From: Stomoxys calcitrans
Lineage: Eukaryota > Arthropoda > Insecta > Diptera > Muscidae
NCBI RefSeq assembly: GCF_963082655.1
Contig: NC_081553.1
Location: 130,291,736 to 130,355,735 of the forward strand
DNA: 64,000 bases
Direction of reading: 5' to 3'
Shown piece by piece: positions 45,055 to 56,852 of the stretch (positions within the stretch are counted from its first letter, which is position 1; the number at the start of each line of letters is the position of its first letter). The translations under genes and the position numbers were made by a program. The notes under the pieces are model-generated. The model saw nothing but the letters and a program-made list of their open reading frames with translations, made no database searches and was not told the origin of the DNA.

Positions 45055-45175
45055 GCGACTTTAACTCGGGATCTGGCGATGTCCGTCCGTCTGTCCGTTG
45101 AAATCACGCTACAGTCTCCAAAAATGAAAACATTCAACTGAATCTCTGCGCAGATTCTAGTTTTAGCCTACTTCC
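45055..45175 (+). mobile_element. DINE-1-like subfamily C core fragment
   Basis: TGGCGATGTCCGTCCGTCTG, CCGTTGAAATCACGCTACAG and TCTCCAAAAATGAAAACATT match the GTCY tract and following sequence of type C. Both ends are lost. Confidence 0.6.
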
Positions 45176-45594
45176 AGAATTTTAAAAATTTCATTATTTT
45201 GAATTGTCTAATTCTTAAGCTTAGAGACCTTTTTTGGAATTATGGCAAATAATAAGAATTTTTTTTTTGCATTTTACCCAACGTTTTGTCAATAATTTTT
45301 GACTTTACCAGGGGATTTATTATTTCCATCTATTTGAACAAATAACGAAATCACAATTATGCGCAAAACAAAACCAACGCATGTTATAAAATGCAACATT
45401 GACTTAAATGTTACTTTGATTTTTTGTTAACACCTAACAATACAACCAAACGAATAAAACTACACTTAATTTTTTTCGACTTCGACTTTCGACTTTCGAT
45501 TTGCTCATCTCATTGCTATTCAAAGGGTTTTAGCCCGCCCAAGAAACTTTTGCTCGCTACGCTAATGATTAAACCTGTCGATATTCATACAGAA
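45176..45594. other. AT-rich DNA, nothing recognised
   Basis: Poly(T) near 45,258 and a TTCGACTTTCGACTTTCGAT run near 45,483. The 86-codon frame at 45,424-45,684 is a chance frame entering DINE sequence. Confidence 0.45.
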
Positions 45595-46030
45595 TATATT
45601 CTAGATCGAACTATATTTGGATATAGCTGCCACAGAAATCGATTTGCCGATTTAAGGTCTAAGACCCATAAAAAGCGTATTTAATAACCGGTTAGATTGG
45701 ACCAATTTTGGGTATATCGCCCATATAGACCGATTTCCCGGTTGAAGGTCTTTCTCCCTTAACTAGACTATTTATTACCCGATTTTGTAGAAATTTGGTG
45801 CTGTGAGCTATGTTAAAAAACTTCATATCTTCGACGAATATCGCACATATCGTTCTCCCGATCTACAGGCTTGAACCCATACAAGACCCATTTATTACCA
45901 TATCTCACTGGAATTTGGAACAATGCATTGTTTCGAGTATGGTTTTGAAGTGGGTTCATAAGCGGTGGATTTCACCGGATTATTACGATACGTTGTTTAT
46001 ATTTATGCTCGAGGTGGTGGGTATCTGAAA
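45595..46030 (+). mobile_element. Degenerate DINE-1-like units with 3' end scrap
   Basis: ATATAGCTGCCACAGAAATC, ATTTAAGGTCTAAGACCCAT and TATCGCCCATATAGACCGAT, ending in GAGGTGGTGGGTATCTGAAA, a C-type 3' terminus without hairpin. Confidence 0.65.
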
Positions 46031-46077
46031 CTGAAGGATCACTACCATCACAATTTAGCTTTAGATACGCAAATCAA

Positions 46078-46674
46078 TATTTCGAGGTATTCCATTTGTA
46101 ATACCTCGAAATATTGATCTGCGACCCCCAAAAATTTTATCTATTTTTTGTCGTCTTGACATTCTAAGTCGATTCTCGTGCCCGTCCGCCTGTGGAATTG
46201 CATGGGGATTGCAAATGGGCTCAAATTTGGATATAGCTCCCATAATAATAATAATCGGAAATAATTAATATGACTTCCAATACTTCTATAACCTGGTATA
46301 GCTCCCATATAAACCGATCTACCAATTTAACATCTTGAGTCTCACAAAGCCGCAGTTGTTATCCGATTGAACAGACATTTTGCACTTAGGGTTCTGTTAT
46401 TACTTCCAACAATAGTGACAAGTATGGTCCAAATTGGTGCATAACCTGATACAGCTTCTATATAAACCGATCTACTGATTTGAAATCTCAAGCCCCTGGA
46501 AGATTCAATTTTTATCCGATGGTGCAGAAATTTTTTGTGCATAGTGTTCTGTTACGACTTCCAACAATCGTTTCACTTACGGTACAAATGCTTTGTTTAA
46601 ACTTTTAGCAGAATCCATGGTGGTAGGTTCCTAAAATTTGACCCGGCCGAACTTAGCACGCTTTTACTTGTTCA
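46078..46674 (+). mobile_element. DINE-1-like subfamily A', 5' end lost
   Basis: Starts in GGTATTCCATTTGTAATACC, then CTCGAAATATTGATC, a degraded core (TTTTGTCGTCTTGACATTCT), CGTGCCCGTCCGCCTGTG, three units, ATGGTGGTAGGTTCCTAAAA, CCCGGCCGAACTTAGCACGC and TTTTACTTGTTC. Confidence 0.85.
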
Positions 46675-46812
46675 AAGTATCCTCCAACAAAATCTACACA
46701 CATTTGTATGCGCTCAAATCAATTGTCGAAGCGATTAAGAAACCATGAAAACATGGTTATTGAAAGCTTCTTCGGCATCTTTTGCAGACCAAAATCATTG
46801 ATAACGCTCCTG
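46675..46812 (-). pseudogene. Mariner transposase C-terminal remnant
   Basis: The minus strand reads DAEEAFNNHVFMVS and, after a frameshift, FLNRFDN-stop-FERIQMCVDF and VGGYFEQ. This is the typical mariner ending (EEAV...H...NWFxRMQKCID...GxYFE). No inverted terminal repeat is visible. Confidence 0.6.
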
Positions 46813-46825
46813 GCACAGGATTGCT

Positions 46826-47200
46826 GTGAGCAGCACACAGGCTGGCATTGTGGTCCGATCTGTTTGGTGTTCGTTGCTGTCTACAGAAACTTATCTGCGA
46901 GCTACCGACCGCGTCCACAGGTTGCGTATAGTGGAATGCTCCATACGGAGTAGCTGCAACGACAGTCGCGAACAATCAGCGGTATCGAGTGGAGAGTCGC
47001 AATGAGAGGTCGGGTGGCACCGACTCATGCACAAATACTGAGTGCCTATGACATGGCGAGTTATTGGCGCCTTTAAATAACCAATGGCCATGATGTTTAA
47101 GCGGCGATCGGTCCTTTGGACCGGAACGAGCATGCTCACCTACTGGAGCATGACGAGGATCGCCGCCTCCACATGTGGAAAATGTGGCTACAACAATCGC
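46826..47200 (+). mobile_element. Diverged RTE LINE 5' UTR fragment
   Basis: AGCAGCACACAGGCTGGCAT, GCGTCCACAGGTTGCGTATA, GAGTTATTGGCGCCTTTAAA and TAACCAATGGCCATG follow the 5' UTR of copies B and C in order but are clearly diverged, so this is another subfamily. Similarity is clear to about 47,095. A CGGTCCTTTGGACCG palindrome follows at 47,109-47,123. No coding part remains. Confidence 0.75.
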
Positions 47201-47652
47201 AACAACATTGATAACGCATTTGTATCTCAATGTGCTGGAATACAAAGAGGTCACTGCCGAATCAGGGCAAGAAAATTCCATGAAGATTTTGGCTTAAAGA
47301 AACTTTTAATAACCTTTTGTCTAAAACATCAAACAATTTTATCTATTGAAAAAATTACATTGCTATTCGGTCTTTAACCCATTAAAGACAAAAAATACCC
47401 AAGAATAGAGCTGCCTTAGAATAATTCTTGCTCCAGTTGGGAAAGAGGTATCGTAATGGATTGGCGTAAAGTGGACGACTGAAACCAGTTACAACAATTT
47501 TTCCCGTCATGTTTTGGGGCAAATTTGGCTTGTCAAAAGTCGGAAATTTTGTAAATCCCAAAAGTCAAACGAAAAATGTCTCAAAACTCTTAAGAGTGAG
47601 ATTTCTGGAATCCATTTCAATGTCTTCTTGCATTTGATCGTTTCTATATTAA
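47201..47652. other. No gene; possible Tc1-like transposase scrap
   Basis: Around 47,497-47,560 one frame reads FPVMFWGKFGLSKVGNF, reminiscent of the VMVWGxFxxxGVGxL segment of Tc1-like transposases. It is too short to be sure. The rest is unrecognised. Confidence 0.3.
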
Positions 47653-47975
47653 AAACAAGTAAAAAGGCATTAAGTTCGGCCTGGCCGAACTTTGGACACC
47701 CACCACCCCGGGTATATATGTAAACCCTCTTTCGTCACAATCCGGTGAAAATTGGATAACTTATACACCCAAATTCGTAACGGACATTGAGTGGTCTAAT
47801 AAATTTCAACAAAATCGGGAAAAAAATAAAGCTTTTATGAGCTTCAGACCAAAAACCGGCATATCGGTCTATATGACAGCTATGTATATATACAGTCCGA
47901 TTCTTACCATATTTGGGTCGGATGGAGGGTGGCCTTAAACTACTCACTGATTTGAATTTCAGCGAAATCGGGTGA
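47653..47975 (-). mobile_element. DINE-1-like subfamily C 3' fragment
   Basis: AACAAGTAAAAAGGCATTAA, GTTCGGCCTGGCCGAACTTT and CACCCACCACCCCGGGTATA, one and a half units, then poly(A) at 47,966-47,976 beside the next C copy. Confidence 0.85.
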
Positions 47976-47982
47976 AAAAAAA

Positions 47983-49190
47983 AACAATTAAAAAGGCGTT
48001 AAGTTCGGCCGGGCCGAACTTTGGATACCCACCACCTCAGGTATATATGCAAAACCACCTTTCATCAAAATTCGGTGAAAATTTCATACCTTATGTCCCA
48101 TATCAGTTATATCAAAATATGTTCCGATTTGGACCAAATACTAATAAGTACAGTAGCTATATCAAAAAATTAACCGATCTGAACGATATACGACACGGAT
48201 GTCGAAAAGCCTAACATTAGTCACTGCATCAGTGAAATCGGATTATAAATGCGCCTTTTATGGGGCCAAGACTTTCAATCGAGATATCGGTCTACATGGC
48301 AGCTATATCCAAATCGTGACCGATTAGGGCAAATTTGCACTAGAATGTCGAAGATCCTAACACAAAGCACTGTCTCAAATTTCAGCGACATCGGACAATA
48401 AATGCGTCTTTTATGGCCCCAAAACCTAGATATCGGTCTATATGGCAGCTATATCCAAATCTGGACCGATCTGTGCGATGTTGCAGAAGTTTGTCAAGGG
48501 GATTAACGTAACTCACTGTCCTAAATTTCGGCGACATCGGACAATAAATGAGCATTTTATGGGCGCAAAACCTTAAATCAAGAAATCGGTCTATATGGCA
48601 GCTATATCCAAATCTGAACCGATCTGGGCCAAATTGAAGAACGATGTCGAAGGGCCTAACACAACTCACTGTCCCAAACTTCAGCAAAATCAGAAAATAG
48701 TGTGGCTTTTATGAACCTATGACCCGAAATCGGAGGATCGATCTATATGGCAGCTATATCCAAATCTGGACCGATTTGGGCCAAATTGAGGAAGGATGTC
48801 GAGTGGCCTAAGGTAACTTTCTGTCCTAAATTTCAGCAAAATCGGATAATAAATGTGGCTTTTATGGGCCTCGGACCCTAAATTGGCGGATCGGTCCATA
48901 TGGCAGCTATATCAAGATATAATCCGATATAGCCCATCTTCGAACTTAACCTGCTTATGGACAAAAAAAGGATCTGTGCAAAATTTCAGCTCAATATCTC
49001 TATTTTTAAAGACTGTAGCGTGATTTCAACAGACACACGGACAGACGGACGGACATGTCTAGATTGTCTTAGATTTTTACACTGATCAAGAATATATATA
49101 CTTTATAGGGTCGGAAATGGATATTTCGATGTGTTGCAAACGGACAAAATGAATATACCTCCATCCTTCGGTGGCGGGTATAAAAATAAT
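47983..49190 (-). mobile_element. Full-length DINE-1-like element, subfamily C
   Basis: The 3' end at left is AAAAAGGCGTTAAGTTCGGC, CGGGCCGAACTTTGGATACC. ATCGG unit marks fall at 48,286, 48,432, 48,585, 48,737 and 48,890 (146, 153, 152, 153). The core CTAGATTGTCTTAGATTTTT, (TA)n near 49,093, and the 5' end TTCGGTGGCGGGTATAAAAA are present. About 1.2 kb. Confidence 0.92.
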
Positions 49191-49769
49191 GTTATTGTAA
49201 TAATCTTACAGGTGCGATTTTATACCAAAATCATCAAATACAGCTTTCATCGCTAAATGGTCATAAAATATGAAGAAAATTATTTTTTTGTTGTACACGC
49301 AAAAAAATAAAACGTTTGGAAACATTTTACGGCAAACCAATTACTTTAATCTCAAAGTTTTGCTTTTATTGTAACCTAGTAACGGTTTCACTTCCACTTA
49401 TCAAACATTAGCCGCAAACATTTTATTAGTGAATGTAAAAAATTTTGTTTATTGTAAACATTTTAGCAGCTTCGTCTATGGTAAAAGAATCTTCCTTTTG
49501 TTGTAAAACCAAAAACTCTTTAATTGCAAAAATGCATCGATAGCTGCAAACGATTATGGTCCATAATAATTCTCTTCTGTCCCTCCTACTAGATAGAAAG
49601 GGTGAGTAATTGAGCGTATAGGACAGTGGTTGAAAAAATACACACTCTATTGCACATTATTTTGTACGCGCACAAGAAAAAAATCCCATGCAGACCCATA
49701 GGCTTGCAATTAATTGCAATTGTGTGCTCGTCGCTGGTTACACATATTCTTACACACAATTTTTTTTCC
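49191..49769. other. Unique AT-rich DNA
   Basis: No recognisable gene. TGTACACGCAAAAAAATAAA near 49,293 and TTGTACGCGCACAAGAAAAA near 49,659 hint at a terminal-repeat element, but I could not align them convincingly. Confidence 0.4.
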
Positions 49770-50850
49770 TTTTTATGCCCTCCTCCATAGGATGGGGTAT
49801 ACTAATTTCGTCATTCCGTTTGTAACTCCTCGAAATATTCCTCTAAGACCCCATAAAGTGTACATATTCTTGATCGTCATGATATTTTAAGTCGATCTAA
49901 CCATTTTCGTCCGTCTGTAGATAGCATGCTTATTTCGAAGGAGTAAAGGCAGCCATTTCAAATTTGCACAAATATTTCTTATCTGTGTAGGTCGGTTGGA
50001 ATTGTAAATGGATGAAATTTTGAATGAGGTGCTTTGCTTCGATTTCTAGAAACTGTTCCTAGTATGATTGAAATCGGTCCATAACCTGACATAGCTGTCA
50101 TATAATTTTCAATAAGTGTGCTAAGTTTGGTTTTAATCGGTCCATAATCTGATATAGCTGCCATATAAACCGATCTCGAATCTTGACTTCTTGAGCCACT
50201 AGAAGGCGTAATTCTTATCCGATTTGGCTGAAATTTGGCATGACGTATTTCGTTATGACTTCCAATAACTGTGCTAAGTATTGTTCAAATCGGTCCATAA
50301 CTTGATATAGCTGTCATATAAACCGAACAGGGATCTTGACTTTTCGAGCCACTAGAAGGCGCAAGTTTTATCTGATTTAGCTAAAATTTAGCATGACGTG
50401 TTTGTTATGACTTTCAACAACTGTTAGTATGGTTCATAAGAGGTCCATATTCTGATATAGCTGCCATATAAACTGTTCTGGGATCTTGACTTCTTGAGCC
50501 TCTAGATGGCGCAATAACTATCCGATTTGGCAAAAATGTTGTACAACGGCTTTTGCCATGGCCTTTAATATACGTGTCAAATATGATTCGGTCTATGGCC
50601 TGATACAGCTCCCGCATTGATTTATTGAGCCCCTGAGAGCCGGATTTGTTATCTGATTTGACTGAAATTTCTCACGCTGTATTTTGTTATGACCTCCAAC
50701 TGTACCAAATTGGGCTAAAATCGGTATTTTCCCTGTTAAATTTCCCCTAGAAATTTCAATTTGTGCCTGATTTTTAGAAATTTGGTACGTAAATTCACAT
50801 ATATCTTCTACTGAATTAATATGTGAAAATTTTTGAAGAATCCATAGTCT
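49770..50850 (+). mobile_element. DINE-1-like subfamily A, 3' end lost
   Basis: TTTTTATGCCCTCCTCCATA start, core, a much reduced TTTTCGTCCGTCTGTAG tract, about five units to 50,660, then degenerate sequence. No terminal hairpin. Confidence 0.8.
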
Positions 50851-50892
50851 CTACGAAACATACGTATAAATTGACAGCAACGATCGGATATA

Positions 50893-50915
50893 GGGTTGCC
50901 TTTTATATTGCGGGA
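50893..50915 (+). mobile_element. Solo mariner terminal repeat
   Basis: AGGGTTGCCTTTTATATTGC is the same outer end as the mariners at 10,866-11,046 and 52,734-53,787 (seen there on the minus strand). Nothing else of the transposon remains. Confidence 0.6.
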
Positions 50916-50924
50916 TAAGAGAAT

Positions 50925-51890
50925 AAACAAGTAAAAGCGTGTTAAGTTCGGCCGGGCCGAATCTTATATACATCCACTACCCGGCATCTCTTCTTAGGCA
51001 AAAAAAGGTTAAAAGAAAAGATTTGCTCTGCTATTAGATCGATATCAAGATATGGTCCGGTTTGGACCACAATTATATTATATGTTGGAGACCTGTGTAA
51101 AATGTCAGCCAATTCGAATAAGAATTGCGCCCTTTTGGGGCTCAAGAAGTAAAATAGTGAGATTGATTTATATGGGAGCTGTATGAGGCTATAGACCGAT
51201 TCAGACCATATCAGACACGTATGTTGATGGTCATGAGAGAATCCGTCGTACAAAATTTCAAATCGGATAATAATTGCGACCTCTAGATGCTCAAGAAGTC
51301 AAGATCCCAGATCGGTTTATATGACAGCTATATCAGGTTATGAACTGATTTGAACCATACTTGGCACAGTAGTTGGATATCATAACAAAACACGTCGTGC
51401 AAAATTTCATTAAAATCGAATAGGAATTGCGCCCTTTAGAAGCCCAAGAAGTCAAGTACCCAGATCTGTTTATATGACAGCTATATCAGGTTATGAACCG
51501 ATTTGAACCATACTTGGCACAGTTGTTGAATATCATAACAAAACACGTCGTGCAAAATTTTATTCCAATCGGACTCCAATTGCGCACTCTAGAGGCTCAA
51601 GAAGTCAAGACCCAAGATCGGTTTATATGGCAGCTATATCAAAATATGTACTGATATGGCCCATTTACAATACCAACCGACCTACACTAATAAGAAGTAA
51701 TTGTGCAAAATTTCAAGCGGCTAGCTTTACTCCTTCGGAAGTTAGCGTGCTTTCGACAGACAGGCGGACAGACGGACGGACATGGCTAGATCGACATAAA
51801 TGTCGAGACGATCAAGAATATATATACTTTATGGGGTCTCAGACGAATATTTCGAGTAGTAGTTAGTTATCCTATGGTGGAGGGTATTAT
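50925..51890 (-). mobile_element. DINE-1-like element, subfamily A
   Basis: AACAAGTAAAAGCGTGTTAA, GTTCGGCCGGGCCGAATC, four units, a GACAGACAGGCGGACAGACG tract near 51,756, core, (TA)n near 51,818, and a 5' end shortened to CCTATGGTGGAGGGTATTAT. A short deletion removed most of the TTACAAACAGAATGACG segment. Confidence 0.9.
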
Positions 51891-51920
51891 AAAATATTAA
51901 TCATCGAAAATCGCTTTATT

Positions 51921-52733
51921 GTTATACCCTACACCGCTACTGTGGTATAGGGTATTATAACTTAGTACATTTGTTTGTAACACCCAAAAGGAAGAGACGT
52001 AGACCTATTGATAGGTATACCGATCGTCTCAGATCTGATTCGATTTAGCTATGTCCGTCTGTGACTACAGGTCGCAATTTCCCTCCGATCGTCTTCAAAT
52101 TTGGTACAGGTGTGTTTTTCGGTCTAGAAACGAAGCCTATTGAAGTTGGAAAAGATCGGACCAGATTTGGATATAGCTCCCATTTATATGTTCGTCCGAT
52201 TTGCAGTAATAATTCAATAAAAAGGTCATTTGTTAACCGATTCTCTCGAATCGGAAGGATTTTCTTATAACTATCGACATTATTTGTGAATTTCATAGAA
52301 ATCGGTTCAGATTTAGATATAGCTCTCATACATATATAGCCCGATTTTCGCTCCTAGAGCCATTGCATGTGCATTCACTGACCAATCTTCTTAAGACTTT
52401 GTACAACACCTTCCTCGACGACTACCACAATATCTGAGAAGTTTTCTTGAAATCGTTCCAGATTTAGATATAGCTCCCATACATATTTTAGTCCGATTTT
52501 CATAATAATGCAATAAAATGGTCAATTGTAAACAGGTTCTCTCGAAATTTAGAAGGAAGGTTTTTTTATGACTCTCGACATTAGTGGTGAATTTCGTAGA
52601 AATCGGTTCAGATTTAGTTATAAATAGCTCGCATATAGCAAAATTGGTTCAAATTTGGATATACTCCCTATAGGGTAGGTGTAGGGTATTATAGAGTCGG
52701 CACCGCCCGACTTTTGCCCTTCCTTACTGGTTT
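51921..52733 (+). mobile_element. Full-length DINE-1-like element, subfamily B
   Basis: Reference B copy. TTATACCCTACACCGCTACT then GTGGTATAGGGTATTATAAC, so the first 35 bp can fold on themselves. The core is ACCGATCGTCTCAGATCTGA and TATGTCCGTCTGTGAC, with almost no (GTCY)n tract. Three units carry TTTGGATATAGCTCCCAT. The 3' end is TAGGTGTAGGGTATTATAGA, GTCGGCACCGCCCGACTTTT, GCCCTTCCTTACTGG. About 813 bp. Confidence 0.85.
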
Positions 52734-53787
52734 TTGCATGTGTTTGAACCAATTGTTAAAACACTTTTGCCACTCTGACTGAGGTATCTCCAAAATATGC
52801 ATTCTGGTGTCCGCTTCTTCAGGTGTCGAAAAACGTTGACCTCTTATTTTTTTTTTACATACGGGTATAAAAAGAAGTCATTCGGTGTCAATTCAGGACT
52901 ATACGGCGGATGACTCATCAAAACGATGTTTTGAGTGCTCAAAAGTGCAGTTGTTTGAGCCTATGTGTGAGAGCTCGCATTGTCGTGGTGAAGAGTAATC
53001 CGTCTTCGGCAGTTAGCTTTCTTCATTTCTTGGAAGAAAACTGGCTAACAAATGGTTGTGTACCACTCAGAATTGACTATTCTGCCATGTCCAATTTTTC
53101 CGAGAAACAGGCGATCATTTGCTTAGAAGTGCTTCGTGAGCGAGCAACTTTTATTGGTTTTGGCTCATCCTGAAATACCCATTCAGTCGAGTGCTGTTTA
53201 CTTTTGGAGCATTTCTTTCGATCAATCGACACGGGCCTTTTCTTGACCGATTGACAAAATGTATGGGATCCAACGCGAACAATTTTTTTGACCGTCAAAT
53301 GTTCATGCAATGTATGGTGGTCCCGTTAATGCCTAAAGTTGCCTTAATCTTACGGTCAAATGACGATCTTGCAATATCAGTTGGCGCATAGCATCAATGG
53401 TTTTTGGAATAACAACTAATTTTGGACGACCTTCACGAAATTCGTCTTGGAGTGAACTACGACCTCGGTTGAATTCACCAACAACATCGATAAACACTGG
53501 TCCTTGATGGAGCTTTATCGCCAAAAATTGAATTGAAGTTTCTCGATGCACTGTTGTTGAGTTAATCCTCGTTGAAAGTAGTAAAAAAATAATCGCTCGA
53601 AAATTTTCGCGGTTGAATTCCATTTTATGGGCGAGATGAACCTTTTAAGTTACTGTAAACAACACAAATATCGTCAAAATGTTCTGAGAACGAATAACCT
53701 CAAAAATTTCAAGCTTTACGATAGAGCTCTCAGTTGGCAGATTGCAACACAAGGGTTGTCCAATCTCGAAATATAAAAGGCAACCCC
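52734..53787 (-). pseudogene. DD34D mariner transposon with broken transposase
   Basis: The 5' end (right) is GGGGTTGCCTTTTATATTTC. The transposase starts MEFNRENFRAIIF at 53,623. GEFNRGRSSLQDEFREGRPK, HEHLTVKKI, WVFQDEPKPIKVARSRSTSK, LHHDNASSHT and YSPELTPNDF follow on the minus strand in several frames. The second and third catalytic Asp are codons 52,982-52,984 and 52,877-52,879, exactly 35 codons apart, which defines DD34D. The segment with the first Asp (before WVFQDEP) is deleted. The C-terminus ends at FKHMQK against the DINE-B, so the 3' inverted repeat is lost. The enzyme would be inactive. Confidence 0.9.
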
Positions 53788-55047
53788 ACATAATATAGAG
53801 AAGAAGATGGAAATAATATATACGCTTGGTGCTGTCTATGCAAAGTTCGATTACTCATTCTTTTTTGAAAATTTTGTCACTTATTTCATTTAATGTATAG
53901 AATATGTTATCTCTCGGTTTATTTGAAGGACATACTTCCTATCTAAATGTGAATATAAAAACTGTTCAAACTTGTATCATTCTTCTGCATAGGAAAGAGT
54001 TTCGTTATCAACCACAATGAATCACAAATGAATGTAAACCAAAAAGTATTTTATGAGTCCTACGAGTGTGATAGCATTAAATAGAAATTCACTGAAACAT
54101 TAAAAATTTGAGGGCAACTACAAATAAACTTTAAGAGTCTTTTTTTTTTGTTTGTTCTTGTTCGCCAGCTAGCCTGCATATAAATTGAAGGCACAAGTCG
54201 CAAACAGTAACAATGAAAGTCATAACATAAAATGTTTATTTGGCTTAAAAACACATTGAAATGGAAACCTAAATACACACTGGAGCCCTTGCCTCTAACC
54301 CTTGCCTTCAAAGAATTCAATGTAGTCCTAAACCAAAAAAGAGCTGAACCACATCCATACACTACGAGTGAAATGCTGCTGCATAAAAGTTCAATGTCTC
54401 CACAAATAGTACGCTTCCATACTTGCCCCAACCTATGCACAAATGCGTTTTATAAACACTTTAAATGATGTATTGATGTAGGATTTAAATACAAATTAAT
54501 TTGTCGACTGGATAAAGCGCCCAGATAACTTCAACTAATTCTGTTAACTTCGAGCCATCGAAACCATGTCAAGACTGAGGAGCTTACACATGCTGTGTGC
54601 AGTCAACACAAGGCGTAGCATTTAAGGGTATTAAATAACTTGGCAATTAGTTTTCGTCTTTTGTTTTCTTTTAACCCTTTTTTTCTCATGTCAGTTGCTT
54701 CTGTTTTGTCTCGTATGCCTTTGGACACATTTAGATTTAAAGGATGAAATTAGAAATTATTTTACCATGGCAAACAGGATTAATCTCAGACATTTCTTTG
54801 TTTTGTTGTGGTTTTCGTGGGAAAGAAGGGCATGCCTAGGTTTAACCACAAAGCTAACCCATGATTTACATTAAATTTGTAATACAATGAAAAATTGTTG
54901 TTAAGAAGAGAGAGCAGAGTAAGAAATCGAATTTCTTCTATCATCGAGAGTTGCTAGCGGACAACCAAAAAACTGCCTTATTGAATTTAGTTAATAATTT
55001 TGGGTGATACCGTAGCCAACTTCTCAAAATACTGATTTGTGATAGAA
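53788..55047. other. Unique DNA, no gene seen
   Basis: About 1.26 kb without window repeats. The 126-codon minus frame at 54,060-54,440 is rich in Cys, Leu and Ser, with no homolog I recognise and no codon evidence, so I do not call it a gene. Confidence 0.45.
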
Positions 55048-55264
55048 GAAAGGAATAAAGAGGCGTGTTTATGAGCAAGTCAAAGCACCTCGTAGTCGCA
55101 ATGAACTACGAAACTTTTATCAAAGAATTATGCCTTAGATCAACGAATTTGTTACCAGAATATCTTTCGGCAATTTTGAGGAAAGCAATCTGTGACAAGT
55201 ACGAATAGTGTGCTTCAGATTTATGAAGAGAAAATTAAAGCCGGGGACAAAGGTAAACACCAAC
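55048..55264 (+). mobile_element. Older RTE LINE fragment, left half
   Basis: Plus frame KKGIKRRVYEQVKAPRSR, NELRNFYQRIMP and INEFVTRISF matches the endonuclease-RT linker of copy B (SQNEVRKFYQRIKHQTDGF at about 40,037-40,090) but is much more diverged. Copy C interrupts it at GGTAAACACCAAC. Confidence 0.75.
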
Positions 55265-56000
55265 TTACTTTACTTTGATTGGTTATGGCAGAATATTTTT
55301 TCCACTAGCCGAACGTAGAATAGCGTTCCATGCGCCTCGATCTTATGCGCTCATTCTAAAATCTCTGACAGCAAGTTTCGAGGCGTCTCCCACAACTTGA
55401 TCTTTCCATCGGGCTTTTGGTCTTTCCGGTTTGCGTGTACCATCGTGTTTGCCTTCAAAAGACTTCTTTGGTGGAGCTTCTTCATCCATTCTGACAACAT
55501 GACCTAGCCAACGCAGCCGTCGATTTTGATGCGTGTAACTATGCTATCGTCGTCATACACCTCATACAGCTCGTGGTTCATACGTCGCCTATATTCTCCG
55601 TTAACGCAAACTGGTCCATATATTTTACGAAGAATCTTTCTCTCAAATACTCCAAGCACTGCCTCATCTGCTTTCACAAGTACCATGCTTCAGAACCATA
55701 TAACAGCACGGGTAGTATCAGTGTCTTGTATAGTGTAATCTTCGTCTGTCGAGAGGTGGCCTTGTTTCTAAACCAAATTAGCATCTGTTTGTCAGCATTA
55801 TTCTTCGCTTAATCTCAAAACTGGTGTCATTCGTTTCGGTTACGGCGGTGCCGAGGTAGATAAAGTTACTGACTGTTTTAAAGTTGTGGTTCCCAACTTT
55901 CTCCATTTTCTTTATCTGCTTGGTTGTGCAAGGCTTTTTGGGAGTTGAAACCATCCATTTCTTTGTTATCTACATTTACTGCCAGACCCATTTTCACTGA

Positions 56001-56852
56001 CTATCTTTCGATTCTTTCAAAGGCTGCAGTTACTACTTCCGGCGATCGACCTATGATATCGATGTCGTCGGCATAGGCGAGTAGCATGTGTTCTCTTGTG
56101 ATTAGTGTGCCATATCTATTCACAACTGCATCTCGAATAATCTTCTCCAACAGGATATTAAAGAGATCACACGATAGCCTGTCTCCTTGTCTGAAACCTC
56201 GTTTGGTATTAAATGGTTCGGAGAAATTCTTTCCTATTCTTACTGAGGAACGCGTATCAACAAGTGTCATCCTGCAGAGTCTTATTAATTTTACAGGGAT
56301 ATCAAACTCAGACATGGCTTGAAATACCTTTGAACGTAAAGGAGTATTGCAGGCGGCTTTGTAGTCAACAAAGAGATGGTAGGTGTTAATTTGTCCTTCT
56401 CGGGTCTTTTCCAGGATTTGGCGCAGTGTGAATATCTGGTCTAGGGTGGATTTACCAAGTCTAAAGCCGCATTGATAGGGCCCAATTATCTCATTGAGAC
56501 TTATTCCTCTTTAGTTGGCACATTCCGTCTTGTCTCCTTTCTTGTGTACGGGACATTGTATTCTGAGGTGCCAATCATCGGGTATGCGTTCTTCTAGCCA
56601 GATTGCGCAGATAAGCTGATGCATACGCCTTATTAGCGTGTCGCCTCCGGTCTTAAATAAATCAGCGGGTAACCCGTCGGCTCCTGCTGCCTTGTTGTTC
56701 TTTAGTCGGGTCACTGCTACTTGGACCTCATTCTGACTAGGAGGTAAACATTCTATACCATCATCAGGGATTGGTTGTGCTCCTGTACATCTCAATTCGC
56801 TCACATTACGTCTTTCCACTTCTTTTTCTTTCTGCGGAATAGACTGACCCAA
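56001..56852 (-). pseudogene. RTE LINE reverse transcriptase, N-terminal and palm region
   Basis: Piece 56,511-56,852 reads DGIECLPPSQNEVQVAVTRL, KNNKAAGADGLPADLFKTGG, CAIWLEERIPDDW and PVHKKGDKTECAN, then a stop. After a 75-bp deletion, piece 56,001-56,315 reads VKLIRLCRMTLVDTRSSVR, KRGFRQGDRLSCDLFNILLE and LAYADDIDIIGRSPEV with YADD at 56,064-56,075. Sequence to about 55,500 continues the thumb and C-terminus (KIYGPVCVNGEYRRRMNHEL). Confidence 0.85.

Noticed and set aside
47497..47560. Tc1 transposase fragment (PVMFWGKFG)
   Set aside because: Too short, and the expected neighbouring motifs were not found; kept only as a remark.
49293..49690. Terminal-repeat element between TGTACACGC and GTACGCGCAC
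   Set aside because: The candidate ends do not align over more than about 10 bp in inverted orientation.
54060..54440. 126-codon minus-strand frame
   Set aside because: Low-complexity composition, no recognisable domain and no supporting signals; likely chance.
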